NCBI GenBank assembly: GCA_016788635.1
Contig: JAEUSU010000041.1
Span: 62,001-126,000 of the forward strand
DNA length: 64,000 bases
Source: Flavobacteriales bacterium
GTDB taxonomy: Bacteria > Bacteroidota > Bacteroidia > Flavobacteriales_F > PHOS-HE28
Direction: 5' to 3'
The position numbers were made by a program, and so were the translations under genes. This document shows, in pieces, positions 19,106 to 28,251 of the stretch (positions are counted from its first letter, which is position 1; the number at the start of each line of letters is the position of its first letter). The notes below the pieces were generated by a model. It saw nothing but the letters and a program-made list of their open reading frames with translations, did no database searches and was not told the DNA's origin.

Positions 19106-20694
19106 CCATGAAACAGATCTTCCTCATTCTCATATGGATCGTATGCACTCCTGTGGCATTTGCCCAGAAGGGATACAAGAAGGTGCATTACAATATGCTG
19201 GATGAGGCAAGAATGCTGCTGACCAGCGGGGACCATGTGGAGGCATCCAAGATCTATCGCAAGCTACTTCCGGTGGACACCACGTTCACAGAAGTGACCT
19301 ATGACCTGGCCATGTGTTATCTGAGCATGCCCGAACAACGGGACAAGGCGAATGAGCTGCTGGAGCGGGCCGTCCGAACCGGTCATCTCGAAGCGAAGTT
19401 GGAACTGGCTGGTGTTCGACACCGGCAACAGCGATCAGCGGAAGCGATCGCACTGTATGAGAGCTACAAGGCTGACCGTGGCAGGACCGTGTCGGATAGT
19501 GAGGTGGATCGTCGCATGGCCATGTGCCATGTAGCCGTTGAGCTCACCGCGTCACCGCTCGATCTCCGCATCCGAAATCTGGGCCCGCAGATCAATTCCA
19601 AGGCGCACGATTACAGCCCTGTGGTCAATGCGGACGGCAACAGCCTCTATTTCACCAGCCGTCGTGACGGCTCCACCGGGGGAATGCGTGACCTGTCCGG
19701 CCAGGCGTTCGAGGACATCTATGCCACGCGAAGAATGGATGAAGTGTGGAGCACTGCCACCAGTGCAGGGGTCCTTCTGAACACCACCATGCACGATGCA
19801 ACCGTGGGTCTGAGCGCCGACGGGAACCGCATGATCATCTTCCGCACCGCGCCGGGGATGGTGAGTGGCGACCTCTTCGAGACCGAACGGGTGAATGGTG
19901 TATGGCAGCAGCCTGTACGCATGCCTGATCAGATCAACTCACCATCGCATGAGCCAAGTGCCTGCTATTCACCTGATGGGAACGAGATCTACTTCTCCAG
20001 CGATCGATCAGGTGGATCCGGTGGCAGGGATCTCTATCGCATCCGTCGGCTTCCGAACGGGCAATGGAGCCAGCCATTGAACATGGGTGCACGGATCAAT
20101 ACGCCGTATGATGAGGATGCCCCGTTCATGCACAGCGATGGCATCACCCTGTTCTTCAGCTCGAATGGTCATCGGACCATGGGTGGATATGACATTTTCA
20201 AGAGCGTGCTGATCGATGCGGACCTCAATGGCTGGAGCGCCCCGGAGAACATGGGTCACCCCTTGAACACAGTGAACGATGACATCTACTTCTGCCTGAG
20301 CGCGGACGGGACCACGGGCTACTTCTCCTCCGAACGCAGCGGTGGGATCGGTGCGCAGGACATCTACGAGGTCATTTTCCCGGACAGCCAGACAGATCAT
20401 GTGCTGGTACGTGGGTTGGTGAGCGATCGCATGGATGAACCGGTACGGGCGCGGCTCACGCTGTATGATGAGCAGCGCTCCGAGATCGTCGGTGTGTACA
20501 ATTCTCATCCGCGCAGTGGGCGGTTCGTCATGGTCCTTCCGCCCGGTGCACGCTTTGTCTATGACATTGAGGCCAATGGTTACGAACGGGCCGCTGGTCA
20601 GCTGGAGGTTTTGACCGGCGCCGGCACGGAGATGTCGTTGGATATCTCAGTGGTCCGCAACGATCGGACCGCTCGCACCAACCCGCTGGAATGA
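19102..20694 (+). CDS. TPR/PD40 beta-propeller protein of a T9SS type B module (no OmpA domain)
   Basis: A 530-residue protein. The ATG at 19102 overlaps the previous stop by ATGA and opens a signal peptide (IFLILIWIVCTPVAFAQ). Residues about 30-150 look like TPR helices (HVEASKIYRKLL, ANELLERAV, EAIALYESY). Several PD40/WD40-like blades follow (YSPVVNADGNSLYFTSRRDG, CYSPDGNEIYFSSDRSGG, CLSADGTTGYFSSERSGG). A small carboxypeptidase-regulatory-like beta domain ends the protein. Related PorE-type T9SS proteins normally finish with an OmpA peptidoglycan-binding domain, which is absent here. It probably forms a periplasmic or outer-membrane partner of the following PorP/SprF gene. Confidence 0.8.
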   Translation: MTMKQIFLILIWIVCTPVAFAQKGYKKVHYNMLDEARMLLTSGDHVEASKIYRKLLPVDTTFTEVTYDLAMCYLSMPEQRDKANELLERAVRTGHLEAKLELAGVRHRQQRSAEAIALYESYKADRGRTVSDSEVDRRMAMCHVAVELTASPLDLRIRNLGPQINSKAHDYSPVVNADGNSLYFTSRRDGSTGGMRDLSGQAFEDIYATRRMDEVWSTATSAGVLLNTTMHDATVGLSADGNRMIIFRTAPGMVSGDLFETERVNGVWQQPVRMPDQINSPSHEPSACYSPDGNEIYFSSDRSGGSGGRDLYRIRRLPNGQWSQPLNMGARINTPYDEDAPFMHSDGITLFFSSNGHRTMGGYDIFKSVLIDADLNGWSAPENMGHPLNTVNDDIYFCLSADGTTGYFSSERSGGIGAQDIYEVIFPDSQTDHVLVRGLVSDRMDEPVRARLTLYDEQRSEIVGVYNSHPRSGRFVMVLPPGARFVYDIEANGYERAAGQLEVLTGAGTEMSLDISVVRNDRTARTNPLE

Positions 20695-21695
20695 ACCGTC
20701 TCCACATCCTGGTGACCCTGATCGCGGGGTTGTTGCCGCAGTTGCTGCTGGCACAGGACGCGCATTTCTCTCAGTTCTACGCGAATCCGACCTACATGAG
20801 CCCGGCTTTTGCGGGTACCACCATGCAGGGAAGGGTTTCCATGCTTGTGCGCGATCAATGGCCGGCCATTCCTGGTTCATTCGTATCCAGCAGCCTTGCT
20901 TATGACCACTATCTGGCAGGGATGAACAGCGGCGTGGGCTTGATCGCCGTTCACGACCGTGCGGGCAGTGGAGCGTTGCGCTACACCAGCCTCACTGCCC
21001 AATACGCATACGAGATCCAGTTGAAGCGCAAGGTCTTTCTCCGCCCCGCCCTGCAGCTGGGATATGTGGAGCATAGTGTCGACTACTCCCGGCTGGTCTT
21101 CGGCGATCAGTTGCTGCGCGGTGGCGATGTGCCCACCTATGCGCAACTGGATGGCCGGAGCATCCGTTATGCGGACGTGGGTGCAGGTCTGCTGTATTTC
21201 ACACCCAAACTTTGGGCAGGAGCGTCCATCCTGCACTTGAACCAACCGAACCAGTCGCTTCTGGATGGGTTCGGTAAGGTGCCTCGGAAGTTCAGCATGC
21301 ATGGGGGTTACCGTCACAGGCTGGCATCGCCCGTCATCAGCCAGCATGCACAGTATCTGGTCGTGGCGTTCAACTATCGTGCACAGGAAAAGTATGATCA
21401 GTTGGACCTGGGCGCCTACTTCGAACGGAACCCTGTCTACTTCGGGCTGTGGTACAGGGGGATTCCCGTGTTCAAGGCCTACCAGCAGGGCTATATGAAC
21501 AATGATGCATTGGTGGCCCTGATCGGATTCTTTGTGAAGGACTGGCGTTTCGGTTACAGCTATGACCTGACCATCTCCCGACTGGCCACAGCGACAGGTG
21601 GCGCGCATGAGATATCCACGGTCTATGAGTTCGCCGACAAGCGCAAAAGGCGCGCAACAGCCAAGCGTCGCTCCATTCCCTGCGCCAAGTTCTGA
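20691..21695 (+). CDS. PorP/SprF family T9SS outer-membrane protein
   Basis: A 334-residue protein with a signal peptide (LVTLIAGLLPQLLLAQ). The PorP/SprF signature follows directly: DAHFSQFYANPTYMSPAFAG. The rest alternates like a beta barrel, with a late NDALVALIGFFVKDWRFGYS block. SprF-type proteins are paired with type B C-terminal domain substrates and are needed to anchor or export them. The gene overlaps the PD40 gene by ATGA and ends the three-gene operon. Confidence 0.9.
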   Translation: MNRLHILVTLIAGLLPQLLLAQDAHFSQFYANPTYMSPAFAGTTMQGRVSMLVRDQWPAIPGSFVSSSLAYDHYLAGMNSGVGLIAVHDRAGSGALRYTSLTAQYAYEIQLKRKVFLRPALQLGYVEHSVDYSRLVFGDQLLRGGDVPTYAQLDGRSIRYADVGAGLLYFTPKLWAGASILHLNQPNQSLLDGFGKVPRKFSMHGGYRHRLASPVISQHAQYLVVAFNYRAQEKYDQLDLGAYFERNPVYFGLWYRGIPVFKAYQQGYMNNDALVALIGFFVKDWRFGYSYDLTISRLATATGGAHEISTVYEFADKRKRRATAKRRSIPCAKF

Positions 21696-21703
21696 TCGCG
21701 CAC

Positions 21704-23611
21704 CTAGGGTCGTGCGTTGCTCCTTTCATCCAGCTCCATCCACCGCTCGGTCATGAGGTCCAACTGGCGTACCGTTTCCTCCAGTTCCAGCGATCGACGT
21801 GCGATCTCTTCATGGCCTATACCCTGTTCAGAAAGGCCTTGTGTGAGCTGCTTTTGACGCTCCTCCAACGCAGGAAGCTCCATTACCAGGCGCTCCAGCT
21901 CCAGGCGCTCCGCATACGTGAGTTTGCGCAGCTTCGGTGATGTGGTGCGTGCGGCAGGTGGAGCGGCTGGCCGTTCGCCTTGTGCTTTGCGAATGGCGGC
22001 CTGTCGCGAAGCGGCCAGCTGCTGTTCGCGCAGCTCGGTGTAGTTCCCCACCCATTCCCGGATGCGCCCTTCACCTTCAAAGACCAGCAGTTTGGTGCAC
22101 AGCTTGTCCATGAAGAAGCGGTCATGACTGACGATCAGCAGGCACACATCCAGGTCGGTGAGGAAATCCTCCAAGGCGTTCAGTGTGGGAATGTCCAGGT
22201 CGTTCGTGGGCTCATCCAGGATCAACACGTTCGGGTTGCGCATCAATGTCATGCACAGTTGCAGCCGGCGGCGTTCACCGCCGCTCAGCGTGCTTACATA
22301 CTGGTATTGCTGTTCCTTGTCGAACAGGAATCGTTCCAGCAACTGGGAGGCGGATAGCGTGCGCCCCTTGTTGAGTGGGATGACCTCGGCAATATCCCGC
22401 ACAACCTCGATGATGCGTTGGTCCTCCTTGAGTTGAAGCCCCTGCTGGCCAAATGTGCCCAGTACCACCGTATCGCCAATGGTGACCTTTCCCTGGTCAG
22501 GAGGGGTGCGCTTGGTGAGCAGGTCCAGAAAGGTGCTCTTGCCTATGCCGTTCGGACCGACGATGCCTATGCGATCACCCTTCTTCAAGGAATAGCTGAA
22601 GTGTTCCACCACAGGCTTGTAGCGCGGCTTGTCCGAAGGGTCGCCCCAGCCTTTGGTAAGGTTGCGCACTTCGATCACCTTGCCGCCCAGACGGTCCGTC
22701 TTCACCTCAAGTTTCACCTCATCCTTGTCATAGCGTCGGGTGGCCTGTGCCTTGATCTCATCGAACTTGTCCAGGCGGCTTTTGCTCTTGGTGCCGCGCG
22801 CGCGTGGCATTTTCCGCACCCACTCCAGTTCGCGGCGCATCAGGCCCCGGAGATGCTGCTGCGTGGCCTCACGCACCTCGTCAGCCAGTGCCTTCTTCTC
22901 CACATAGTAGGAGTAGTTGCCCTTGTAACGTGTGAACTTCCCGTACTCCAGTTCCAGGATCTCATCACACACGTTGTCGAGGAAGTAGCGGTCGTGGGTG
23001 ACGAGCAGCAGGGTTAGCGACGGATCGGACAGCTCCTCCTCGAGCTGTTCGATCATCAGGATGTCCAGGTGGTTGGTGGGCTCGTCGAGGATGAGGAGGT
23101 CCGGCCTGTCTGCCAGCACACGCGCCAGCGCCAGTCGTTTCTGCTGCCCTCCGCTCAGCGTATTGACCGGCTGCTCCATGTCCCGCAGACCGAAGCGGTG
23201 CAGCATGCCCTTGATGCGTGCTTCATGGTCCCACGCCTTCAGTTCCTCCATGCGGTCTATGGCCTGCTGCAAGACCTTGCCTTCCTCGCCCTTTGCGACC
23301 GCATGCTCATATGCGCGTATGGCCTTGCTCACCGGGTCGTCATGGTCGAGCATTTCATCCACCAGGCTGCGGGCCGAGGCCATGTGGACATTCTGGTCCA
23401 GATAGCCGACACGAACACCTTTGTTGAACGCGATGGTACCGGAGTCAGGTGCCTCCAAGCCAGCAATGCATTTCAACAGTGTGCTTTTTCCCGTGCCATT
23501 CCGTGCCACGATGGCGGCCTTCTGTCCCTTTTCAAGGCCGAAGGAGATATCCTCGAAGAGCAGACGCGGGCCATAGCGCTTGGCCAGGCGTTCAACGGAG
23601 AGCAGGTTCAT
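21704..23611 (-). CDS. ABC-F family ATPase (Uup-like)
   Basis: A 635-residue soluble protein with two ABC cassettes and no membrane segment. It starts at the ATG at 23611. First Walker A is ARNGTGKST (residues 36-44), with signature LSGGQQKR and Walker B LLILDEPTNHLD. Second is GPNGIGKST, LSGGERRR and VLILDEPTNDLD. A charged linker sits between the cassettes, and the C-terminus (from about 560) is a coiled coil, as in Uup. ABC-F proteins act on ribosomes; Uup-type members are also linked to DNA or transposon stability. A -7 box lies upstream at 23642-23649. Confidence 0.92.
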   Translation of the reverse strand: MNLLSVERLAKRYGPRLLFEDISFGLEKGQKAAIVARNGTGKSTLLKCIAGLEAPDSGTIAFNKGVRVGYLDQNVHMASARSLVDEMLDHDDPVSKAIRAYEHAVAKGEEGKVLQQAIDRMEELKAWDHEARIKGMLHRFGLRDMEQPVNTLSGGQQKRLALARVLADRPDLLILDEPTNHLDILMIEQLEEELSDPSLTLLLVTHDRYFLDNVCDEILELEYGKFTRYKGNYSYYVEKKALADEVREATQQHLRGLMRRELEWVRKMPRARGTKSKSRLDKFDEIKAQATRRYDKDEVKLEVKTDRLGGKVIEVRNLTKGWGDPSDKPRYKPVVEHFSYSLKKGDRIGIVGPNGIGKSTFLDLLTKRTPPDQGKVTIGDTVVLGTFGQQGLQLKEDQRIIEVVRDIAEVIPLNKGRTLSASQLLERFLFDKEQQYQYVSTLSGGERRRLQLCMTLMRNPNVLILDEPTNDLDIPTLNALEDFLTDLDVCLLIVSHDRFFMDKLCTKLLVFEGEGRIREWVGNYTELREQQLAASRQAAIRKAQGERPAAPPAARTTSPKLRKLTYAERLELERLVMELPALEERQKQLTQGLSEQGIGHEEIARRSLELEETVRQLDLMTERWMELDERSNARP

Positions 23612-23641
23612 GTTCGCAAGGGCGCCTCGATCACAGGGCGG

Positions 23642-23649
23642 CAAAGGTA
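23642..23649 (-). promoter_or_regulatory. Bacteroidota -7 promoter box (TACCTTTG) for the ABC-F gene
   Basis: On the minus strand this reads TACCTTTGC, a precise match to TAnnTTTG, 30 bases upstream of the ABC-F start codon. No TTG was found at the usual 17-23 base spacing, so the -33 element is weak or absent. Confidence 0.55.
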
Positions 23650-23658
23650 GCCGCCGGT

Positions 23659-24342
23659 TCAGCGGCTGGATGGCCCTTCATCAAGCAGGAGCCTCAGGTC
23701 CTTGATAAGTTGGTCCACCTCCTTTGCCGAGGTGCCATCATAGAATCCGCGAATGCGGCCTTGTTCATCCACCAGAACGAAATTCTCGGTATGGACGAAA
23801 TCGTCGGGGCCACCGTCCCCCTCATCCAATGCGGCGAAGTAGGACCGACGGGCCAGCTTGTAGATCTCACGCCGGGGTCCGGTGAGCAGCCGCCAACGCC
23901 TATGGTCCACACCTTTAAGCTCGGCATACTCCGCCAGGCGGGTCACGTCATCGATCTCCGGCGTCACCGAGTGGGAAAGGAGCAGGACCCGATCATCTTT
24001 CAGAAAGTTCTGCTGGACACGCGCCATCTGCACGGTCATCCTGGGGCAGATCGTGGCGCAGGTGGTGAAGAAGAAGTCAGCCACAATCACCTTGCCCTTT
24101 GCAGCATCCCGGGTGAGCGTGTCCCCGAGTTGATCGATCAGGCGGAAGTCAAGGATCCGGTGTTCACCACGTTCCCCACGAACGGCGGGGTCCACCAGAC
24201 GGGGGTCCAGTTGTGAGGGGTGGAAAACTGGCAGTTGGCGTTGCGGACGAATAATGAAATATCCCACCACGGTCGCTCCGAGGAACAAGACGGCAAGCAA
24301 GGCGATACGGACCTTCAGGTCTGGTCGTCCAGTAGTGCTCAT
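23659..24342 (-). CDS. SCO1/SenC family protein
   Basis: A 227-residue protein with an N-terminal membrane anchor (about residues 11-31) followed by a thioredoxin-like SCO domain. The copper/redox motif is TTCATICP (Cys95, Cys99), and the distal histidine is in DFVHTENFVLVD (His184). SCO proteins deliver copper to the CuA site of cytochrome oxidase or act as thiol reductases; no oxidase genes are nearby. The ATG overlaps the stop of the DUF2490 gene by one base, so three genes from 25462 to 23659 appear co-transcribed. Confidence 0.88.
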   Translation of the reverse strand: MSTTGRPDLKVRIALLAVLFLGATVVGYFIIRPQRQLPVFHPSQLDPRLVDPAVRGERGEHRILDFRLIDQLGDTLTRDAAKGKVIVADFFFTTCATICPRMTVQMARVQQNFLKDDRVLLLSHSVTPEIDDVTRLAEYAELKGVDHRRWRLLTGPRREIYKLARRSYFAALDEGDGGPDDFVHTENFVLVDEQGRIRGFYDGTSAKEVDQLIKDLRLLLDEGPSSR

Positions 24343-25058
24343 CACCGCAGGTCGTGTGTGTAGGACAGCGCCAGGATCATGCGGTAGCGGGGCTCGGCAA
24401 TGTTCATCTCGCGATCATACCGCATGGCCGCTTCCAGTTCCTGCCGTTTGGAGATCTTCCAGTTCGCGCCCAGCTCGTAGCGTATGCCCAGCAGCCGGTT
24501 GCCGGTATAGTGCAGCAATGTGAAGAACTCGGCACTGGCCACGGGGTCCACAGGGCATTTCCGGATGTTGTACCCTGCACCGATCCGGTTGCGCAGGAAA
24601 CTGCGGAACTCCGTAGGTGCCTCGAACTCGTGCTGGGCATTGAAGCGGTAGGAAAAACTGTACCGGTCCACATCATGCGAGAGGTTGACCTGGCCATCGA
24701 TGCGGCTGGAATTGATGCCTTCCGCACCGCGCATGTTGTAGCGGTAGTCGAACCCGAGCTGCACGCCTTTCAACAGCCTGTAGCGTATGCCCAGCACGGA
24801 ATAGAGCAGCTTGCTCTGGGTGAAGTTCTCATTGCCCCGATAGCCCAGTTCGCCCTGCAGGCGGGTGTAGCGGAAGAACTTCTTTTCGTACAGGCGGCCC
24901 TTGGGCTTCTTGAAGGGTTTCATACGTACGGCCACATTCAGCCACAGTTCGGCATCCCGGGGTGGTCGTAGTGGCTCAGTGGTTTGAGCGGCAAGGGGTG
25001 GGGGGTACACCAAGCCACATAGAACGACGAGCCAGACGGATGTACGCACGAAGTTCAC
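24342..25058 (-). CDS. DUF2490 family outer-membrane protein
   Basis: A 238-residue protein with a signal peptide (SVWLVVLCGLVYPPPLAAQ). It begins DAELWLNV and continues as alternating beta strands rich in Arg and Tyr (GVQLGFDYRYNMRG, YSFSYRFNAQHEFE, KISKRQELEAAMRYD). This fits the DUF2490 pattern, a small beta barrel of unknown function. It overlaps the upstream lipoprotein gene by four bases and the downstream SCO gene by one. Confidence 0.7.
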   Translation of the reverse strand: MNFVRTSVWLVVLCGLVYPPPLAAQTTEPLRPPRDAELWLNVAVRMKPFKKPKGRLYEKKFFRYTRLQGELGYRGNENFTQSKLLYSVLGIRYRLLKGVQLGFDYRYNMRGAEGINSSRIDGQVNLSHDVDRYSFSYRFNAQHEFEAPTEFRSFLRNRIGAGYNIRKCPVDPVASAEFFTLLHYTGNRLLGIRYELGANWKISKRQELEAAMRYDREMNIAEPRYRMILALSYTHDLR

Positions 25059-25462
25059 CAGTCCTCGATCACCAGTGTGCCGGCATCCACATTCCCTTTC
25101 TTATCTGTGATCTCCACCGTTCTGTACACGGCAAAGGTTCCCCCAGGGCAGGTATTGCATTCGGAGTAGGTGTACACGGTATAACGCCCTTTCCGAAGCC
25201 AGCTGAATTTGAAGAGGCCATCGGGGCCGGTCCGGGTGTCATCATCATGGAACTCATTGTCACCGTAAACGATGAAGACCCGGGCATCCTGCGCCCAGTA
25301 CTCCACACCCGTGGGCTGGCCCGTTGTGCGGCTGTATTTCACAGCCCACACCTTGCCGGTGATCGATGCCTTTCCCCCCTCGCCAGGGGCTTTGGTGCAC
25401 GCGGAAAAGACTGAGGATGCGGCCAACAATGCCAGAGGCCACAAGCGGTGGGATCGTGTCAT
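25055..25462 (-). CDS. Small lipoprotein with a beta-sandwich-like domain
   Basis: A 135-residue lipoprotein (LLAASSVFSAC, Cys21). The mature part has the rhythm of a carboxypeptidase-regulatory or SdrD-B-like domain: ITGKVWAVKYSRTTG, then DDDTRTGPDGLFKFSWLRKG, RYTVYTYSECNTCPGG and a final strand. A C-x-x-C (NTCPG region, Cys-Asn-Thr-Cys) could bind metal, but that is only a possibility. It is the first gene of the lipoprotein, DUF2490, SCO set. Confidence 0.6.
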   Translation of the reverse strand: MTRSHRLWPLALLAASSVFSACTKAPGEGGKASITGKVWAVKYSRTTGQPTGVEYWAQDARVFIVYGDNEFHDDDTRTGPDGLFKFSWLRKGRYTVYTYSECNTCPGGTFAVYRTVEITDKKGNVDAGTLVIEDW

Positions 25463-25491
25463 GCCGCGTAAAAATAGGGTGAAGCGCTCGT

Positions 25492-27243
25492 TCAGGCACC
25501 GGTATAGATGCTCCCCACCACATCGGCATACTTGGCCAGAATGGGTTTGCGCCTCAGTTTCATGGAAGGGGTGAGCTCACCACCTTCAATGGTCCATTCG
25601 GCAGCCATGAGAGCTATCTTCTTCACCTGCTCCCACTGGCCGAGGTCGCTGCCCGCCTCCTGAACTTCCCTGAATAGGCGATCAACAATGCGCTTGTCCG
25701 CGATCACTTGTTCGCGGCTTTCGAAGGATATGCCTTTGCGCTGGCAATAGTCCTTCAGGAACTCGAAGCTGGGAACGATGAGGGCCGCAGGGAATTTCTG
25801 GTTCTCCCCGATCACCATCACCTGTTCAATGAAGCGTGATTCCTTGAGCCGGTTCTCCAGCACCTGAGGTGCCACATACTTGCCACCGCTGGTCTTGAAG
25901 ATCTCCTTCTTGCGGTCGGTGATGCGCAGGAACCCATCCGCATCCAACTCCCCGATATCGCCGGTATGCAGCCAGCCTTCTTCATCGATGGCCTGGTGTG
26001 TAAGCTCTTCCTCCTTGAAATAGCCCACCATGATGTTAGGCCCCCTGGCAAGGATCTCGCCGTCCGGAGCGATCCGCACCTGCACACCGGGTATGGGCCG
26101 CCCCACGGAGCCGAAACGCAGGCCATCGTTCCGGCAGTCGTTCACGCTGATGACGGGGGATGATTCCGTAAGGCCATAGCCTTCCATCACCGGAATGCCC
26201 GCCGCATTGAACACACGCGCCAACCGGGGCTGGAGCGCGGCACTGCCACTGGCCACGATCCGCACCTTACCGCCCAGTGCCGCCTTCCATTTGCTGAAGA
26301 TGAGCTTTCGCGCCAGGGCCAGCCGCATGTTGTACCACGCACTTCGGCCATGTACGTCATACTGCAGGCCCAGTTCCAAGGCCCAGAAGAAGAGCTTACG
26401 CTTCACGCCGGTCAGCGCCTCACCCTTGGCCACGATCTTGTCGTAGATCTTTTCCAACAGGCGCGGCACGGCGGTGAACACATCGGGCGCCACTTCGCGG
26501 ATGCGGTCACCAAGGTCCTCCAGACTTTCCTGGAAGTAGATGGAAACGCCCGCTCGCATGTACAAGTACATCAGCATGCGTTCGTAGATGTGTGAGAGCG
26601 GCAGGAAGCTGATGGCCTTGGCACTGCTGTCCACGGGAAAGCGGGTCATGCTGGCCTCGACATTGCTCAGCACATTGCCATGGGTGAGCATCACGCCTTT
26701 GGGCCGGCCCGTGGTGCCGCTGGTGTAGATGATGGTGGCCAGGTCCGAGGAGCGCACCCTGCCCTCATACTCGCGCAACTGCGCTGCCGAGCCCGGCTCG
26801 CCGAGCTGCCCCACCTCCGCCCAATGCCTGGCACCATCCACCCGGTCGAAGGTGAAGTAGTGACGGTCGCCACCGGGCTGAAGGGCCTTGGCATGGATGT
26901 CCGCGTTCGCACTGAAACACACCTTCACACCGGCATGGTCCAGGATGAAGCTGTAATCCTCACGGCTGCTGGTGGGATAGATGGGTACGGTGACCGCACC
27001 GATACGCAGGATGGCCTGGTCCACCAGGCACCACTCGCTCCGGTTGCCACTGCAAATGGCCACGGTATCGCCCGGGCCCACGCCAAGCTTCATCAGGCCC
27101 CATGCGATCCGCTCGCTTAACTCAATAACCTCCTGTATGGAATAGGAACGCCAGGCCCCGTTCTCCTTGGTGGCAATGGCGTCCGCTTTGGGGTATAGCG
27201 CCAGCTGGTGGCGGGGGATGTCGAACAGCCGATCCAGTTGCAT
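25492..27243 (-). CDS. Long-chain fatty-acid-CoA ligase (AMP-forming)
   Basis: A 583-residue acyl-CoA synthetase starting at the ATG at 27243. The AMP-binding P-loop is TIIYTSGTTGRPKGVML, followed by EGYGLTESSPV (A5-type motif) and GWLHTGDIGELDADGF with ITDRKKEIFKTSGGKYVAPQ, the FAA1 class motif. It activates fatty acids to acyl-CoA with ATP, as a peripheral membrane or cytosolic enzyme. It is a single gene with 29 bases to the lipoprotein gene downstream and 18 to the gene upstream. Confidence 0.93.
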   Translation of the reverse strand: MQLDRLFDIPRHQLALYPKADAIATKENGAWRSYSIQEVIELSERIAWGLMKLGVGPGDTVAICSGNRSEWCLVDQAILRIGAVTVPIYPTSSREDYSFILDHAGVKVCFSANADIHAKALQPGGDRHYFTFDRVDGARHWAEVGQLGEPGSAAQLREYEGRVRSSDLATIIYTSGTTGRPKGVMLTHGNVLSNVEASMTRFPVDSSAKAISFLPLSHIYERMLMYLYMRAGVSIYFQESLEDLGDRIREVAPDVFTAVPRLLEKIYDKIVAKGEALTGVKRKLFFWALELGLQYDVHGRSAWYNMRLALARKLIFSKWKAALGGKVRIVASGSAALQPRLARVFNAAGIPVMEGYGLTESSPVISVNDCRNDGLRFGSVGRPIPGVQVRIAPDGEILARGPNIMVGYFKEEELTHQAIDEEGWLHTGDIGELDADGFLRITDRKKEIFKTSGGKYVAPQVLENRLKESRFIEQVMVIGENQKFPAALIVPSFEFLKDYCQRKGISFESREQVIADKRIVDRLFREVQEAGSDLGQWEQVKKIALMAAEWTIEGGELTPSMKLRRKPILAKYADVVGSIYTGA

Positions 27244-27261
27244 GGCCCCCAAGATAAATGC

Positions 27262-27693
27262 TTACTCCAAGCTGCCGTCGAAGGCCACGGTGATCACGCG
27301 CACATCGATGCCTCGCTTGATGGTGAACTTCTCCGTGAACCGGGCCTTCCGCTCCTGTTCGGCATAGAATATCTTCTCCACCCGGCGCTTGTCCTTCTTG
27401 CCGTCCACGGTGAGCATTATCTCAAAAATGGCGTTCACCGCACCGTCCTTCACGCTGCTGCGCTTCACGTTGTGCGTGCTCACCTTCACCCAGGCCGTAA
27501 CGATGACGTTGTTGCCCGTGTAAATGACCACCCGGTCGGAGCCTTCATCGCCGGACATGACGGCGGTGACATCCTGGCCCTTGTTCACCTGTTCCTTCTC
27601 GGCAACGGTCACATTGGTGATCCGAAAAACGCTCTGCGCCTGCCCGAAAGCAAAGGCCAGAACGAATGTGGTGGTGGCGATCAGCTTTTTCAT
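27262..27693 (-). CDS. Exported hypothetical protein
   Basis: A 143-residue protein starting at the ATG at 27693, where a signal peptide begins (MKKLIATTTFVLAFAFGQAQ). The mature part is short and beta-rich (VFRITNVTVAEKEQV, RVVIYTGNNVIVTAWVKV). No catalytic motif or known domain is visible. Upstream open frame to 27885 was rejected because it overlaps the divergent gene at 27772. Confidence 0.65.
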   Translation of the reverse strand: MKKLIATTTFVLAFAFGQAQSVFRITNVTVAEKEQVNKGQDVTAVMSGDEGSDRVVIYTGNNVIVTAWVKVSTHNVKRSSVKDGAVNAIFEIMLTVDGKKDKRRVEKIFYAEQERKARFTEKFTIKRGIDVRVITVAFDGSLE

Positions 27694-27771
27694 GGAACGG
27701 CATTTAATTTGGTTCGCGGCGTAACAATACGCATGCCGCAACGTCCCTAAAAACGAAACAACGCCAAGACC

Positions 27772-28182
27772 ATGAAAGTCGATCTCCGTTCCCTGCTGTT
27801 GGGTTCCGCCTTTGCGCTTACCCTGTTCATCGGTTACAGCTTCCGCCCGCAACCTGCTGGTGACGATCAGTACACCTACCGTCAATTCTCCACCATCGAG
27901 AGCATCGTGCCCGGAGGTCTGGGCCGCTCAAGAGTGATCATCAGTGATCAGGGCGACCAGGAGGTGGGCAAGGACCTGCTGAACTTTTACAGCATGGTGG
28001 GCATCAACTTCAAGAACATCGCCAACAACGACCGCATCATCGTGGAGACGATCAACCAGTATGTGAAGGAAGGCTGGGAGCTGCACATGGTGACGGCCGG
28101 TGTACAGAGCCCCGCCGGAAAGGATGCCGGATCGGGCAATGGCATCTTCATTACCCGCTACCTGTTCCGCAAAGCTGTATAA
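27772..28182 (+). CDS. DUF4177-like exported hypothetical protein
   Basis: A 136-residue protein with an N-terminal hydrophobic segment (LLLGSAFALTLFIGYSF). The centre has a YTYRQFSTIES start and a late block ETINQYVKEGWELHMVTAG, like the small DUF4177 fold. The end (GIFITRYLFRKA) fits the last strand of that fold. Function is unknown. It is divergent from the gene at 27693. Confidence 0.6.
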   Translation: MKVDLRSLLLGSAFALTLFIGYSFRPQPAGDDQYTYRQFSTIESIVPGGLGRSRVIISDQGDQEVGKDLLNFYSMVGINFKNIANNDRIIVETINQYVKEGWELHMVTAGVQSPAGKDAGSGNGIFITRYLFRKAV

Positions 28183-28251
28183 GGCTCGGCTGAACATACA
28201 TCGCCTGGTTTTGTTCCTTTGGGTACCATTTCAACCCCAAATACCCAAGCC

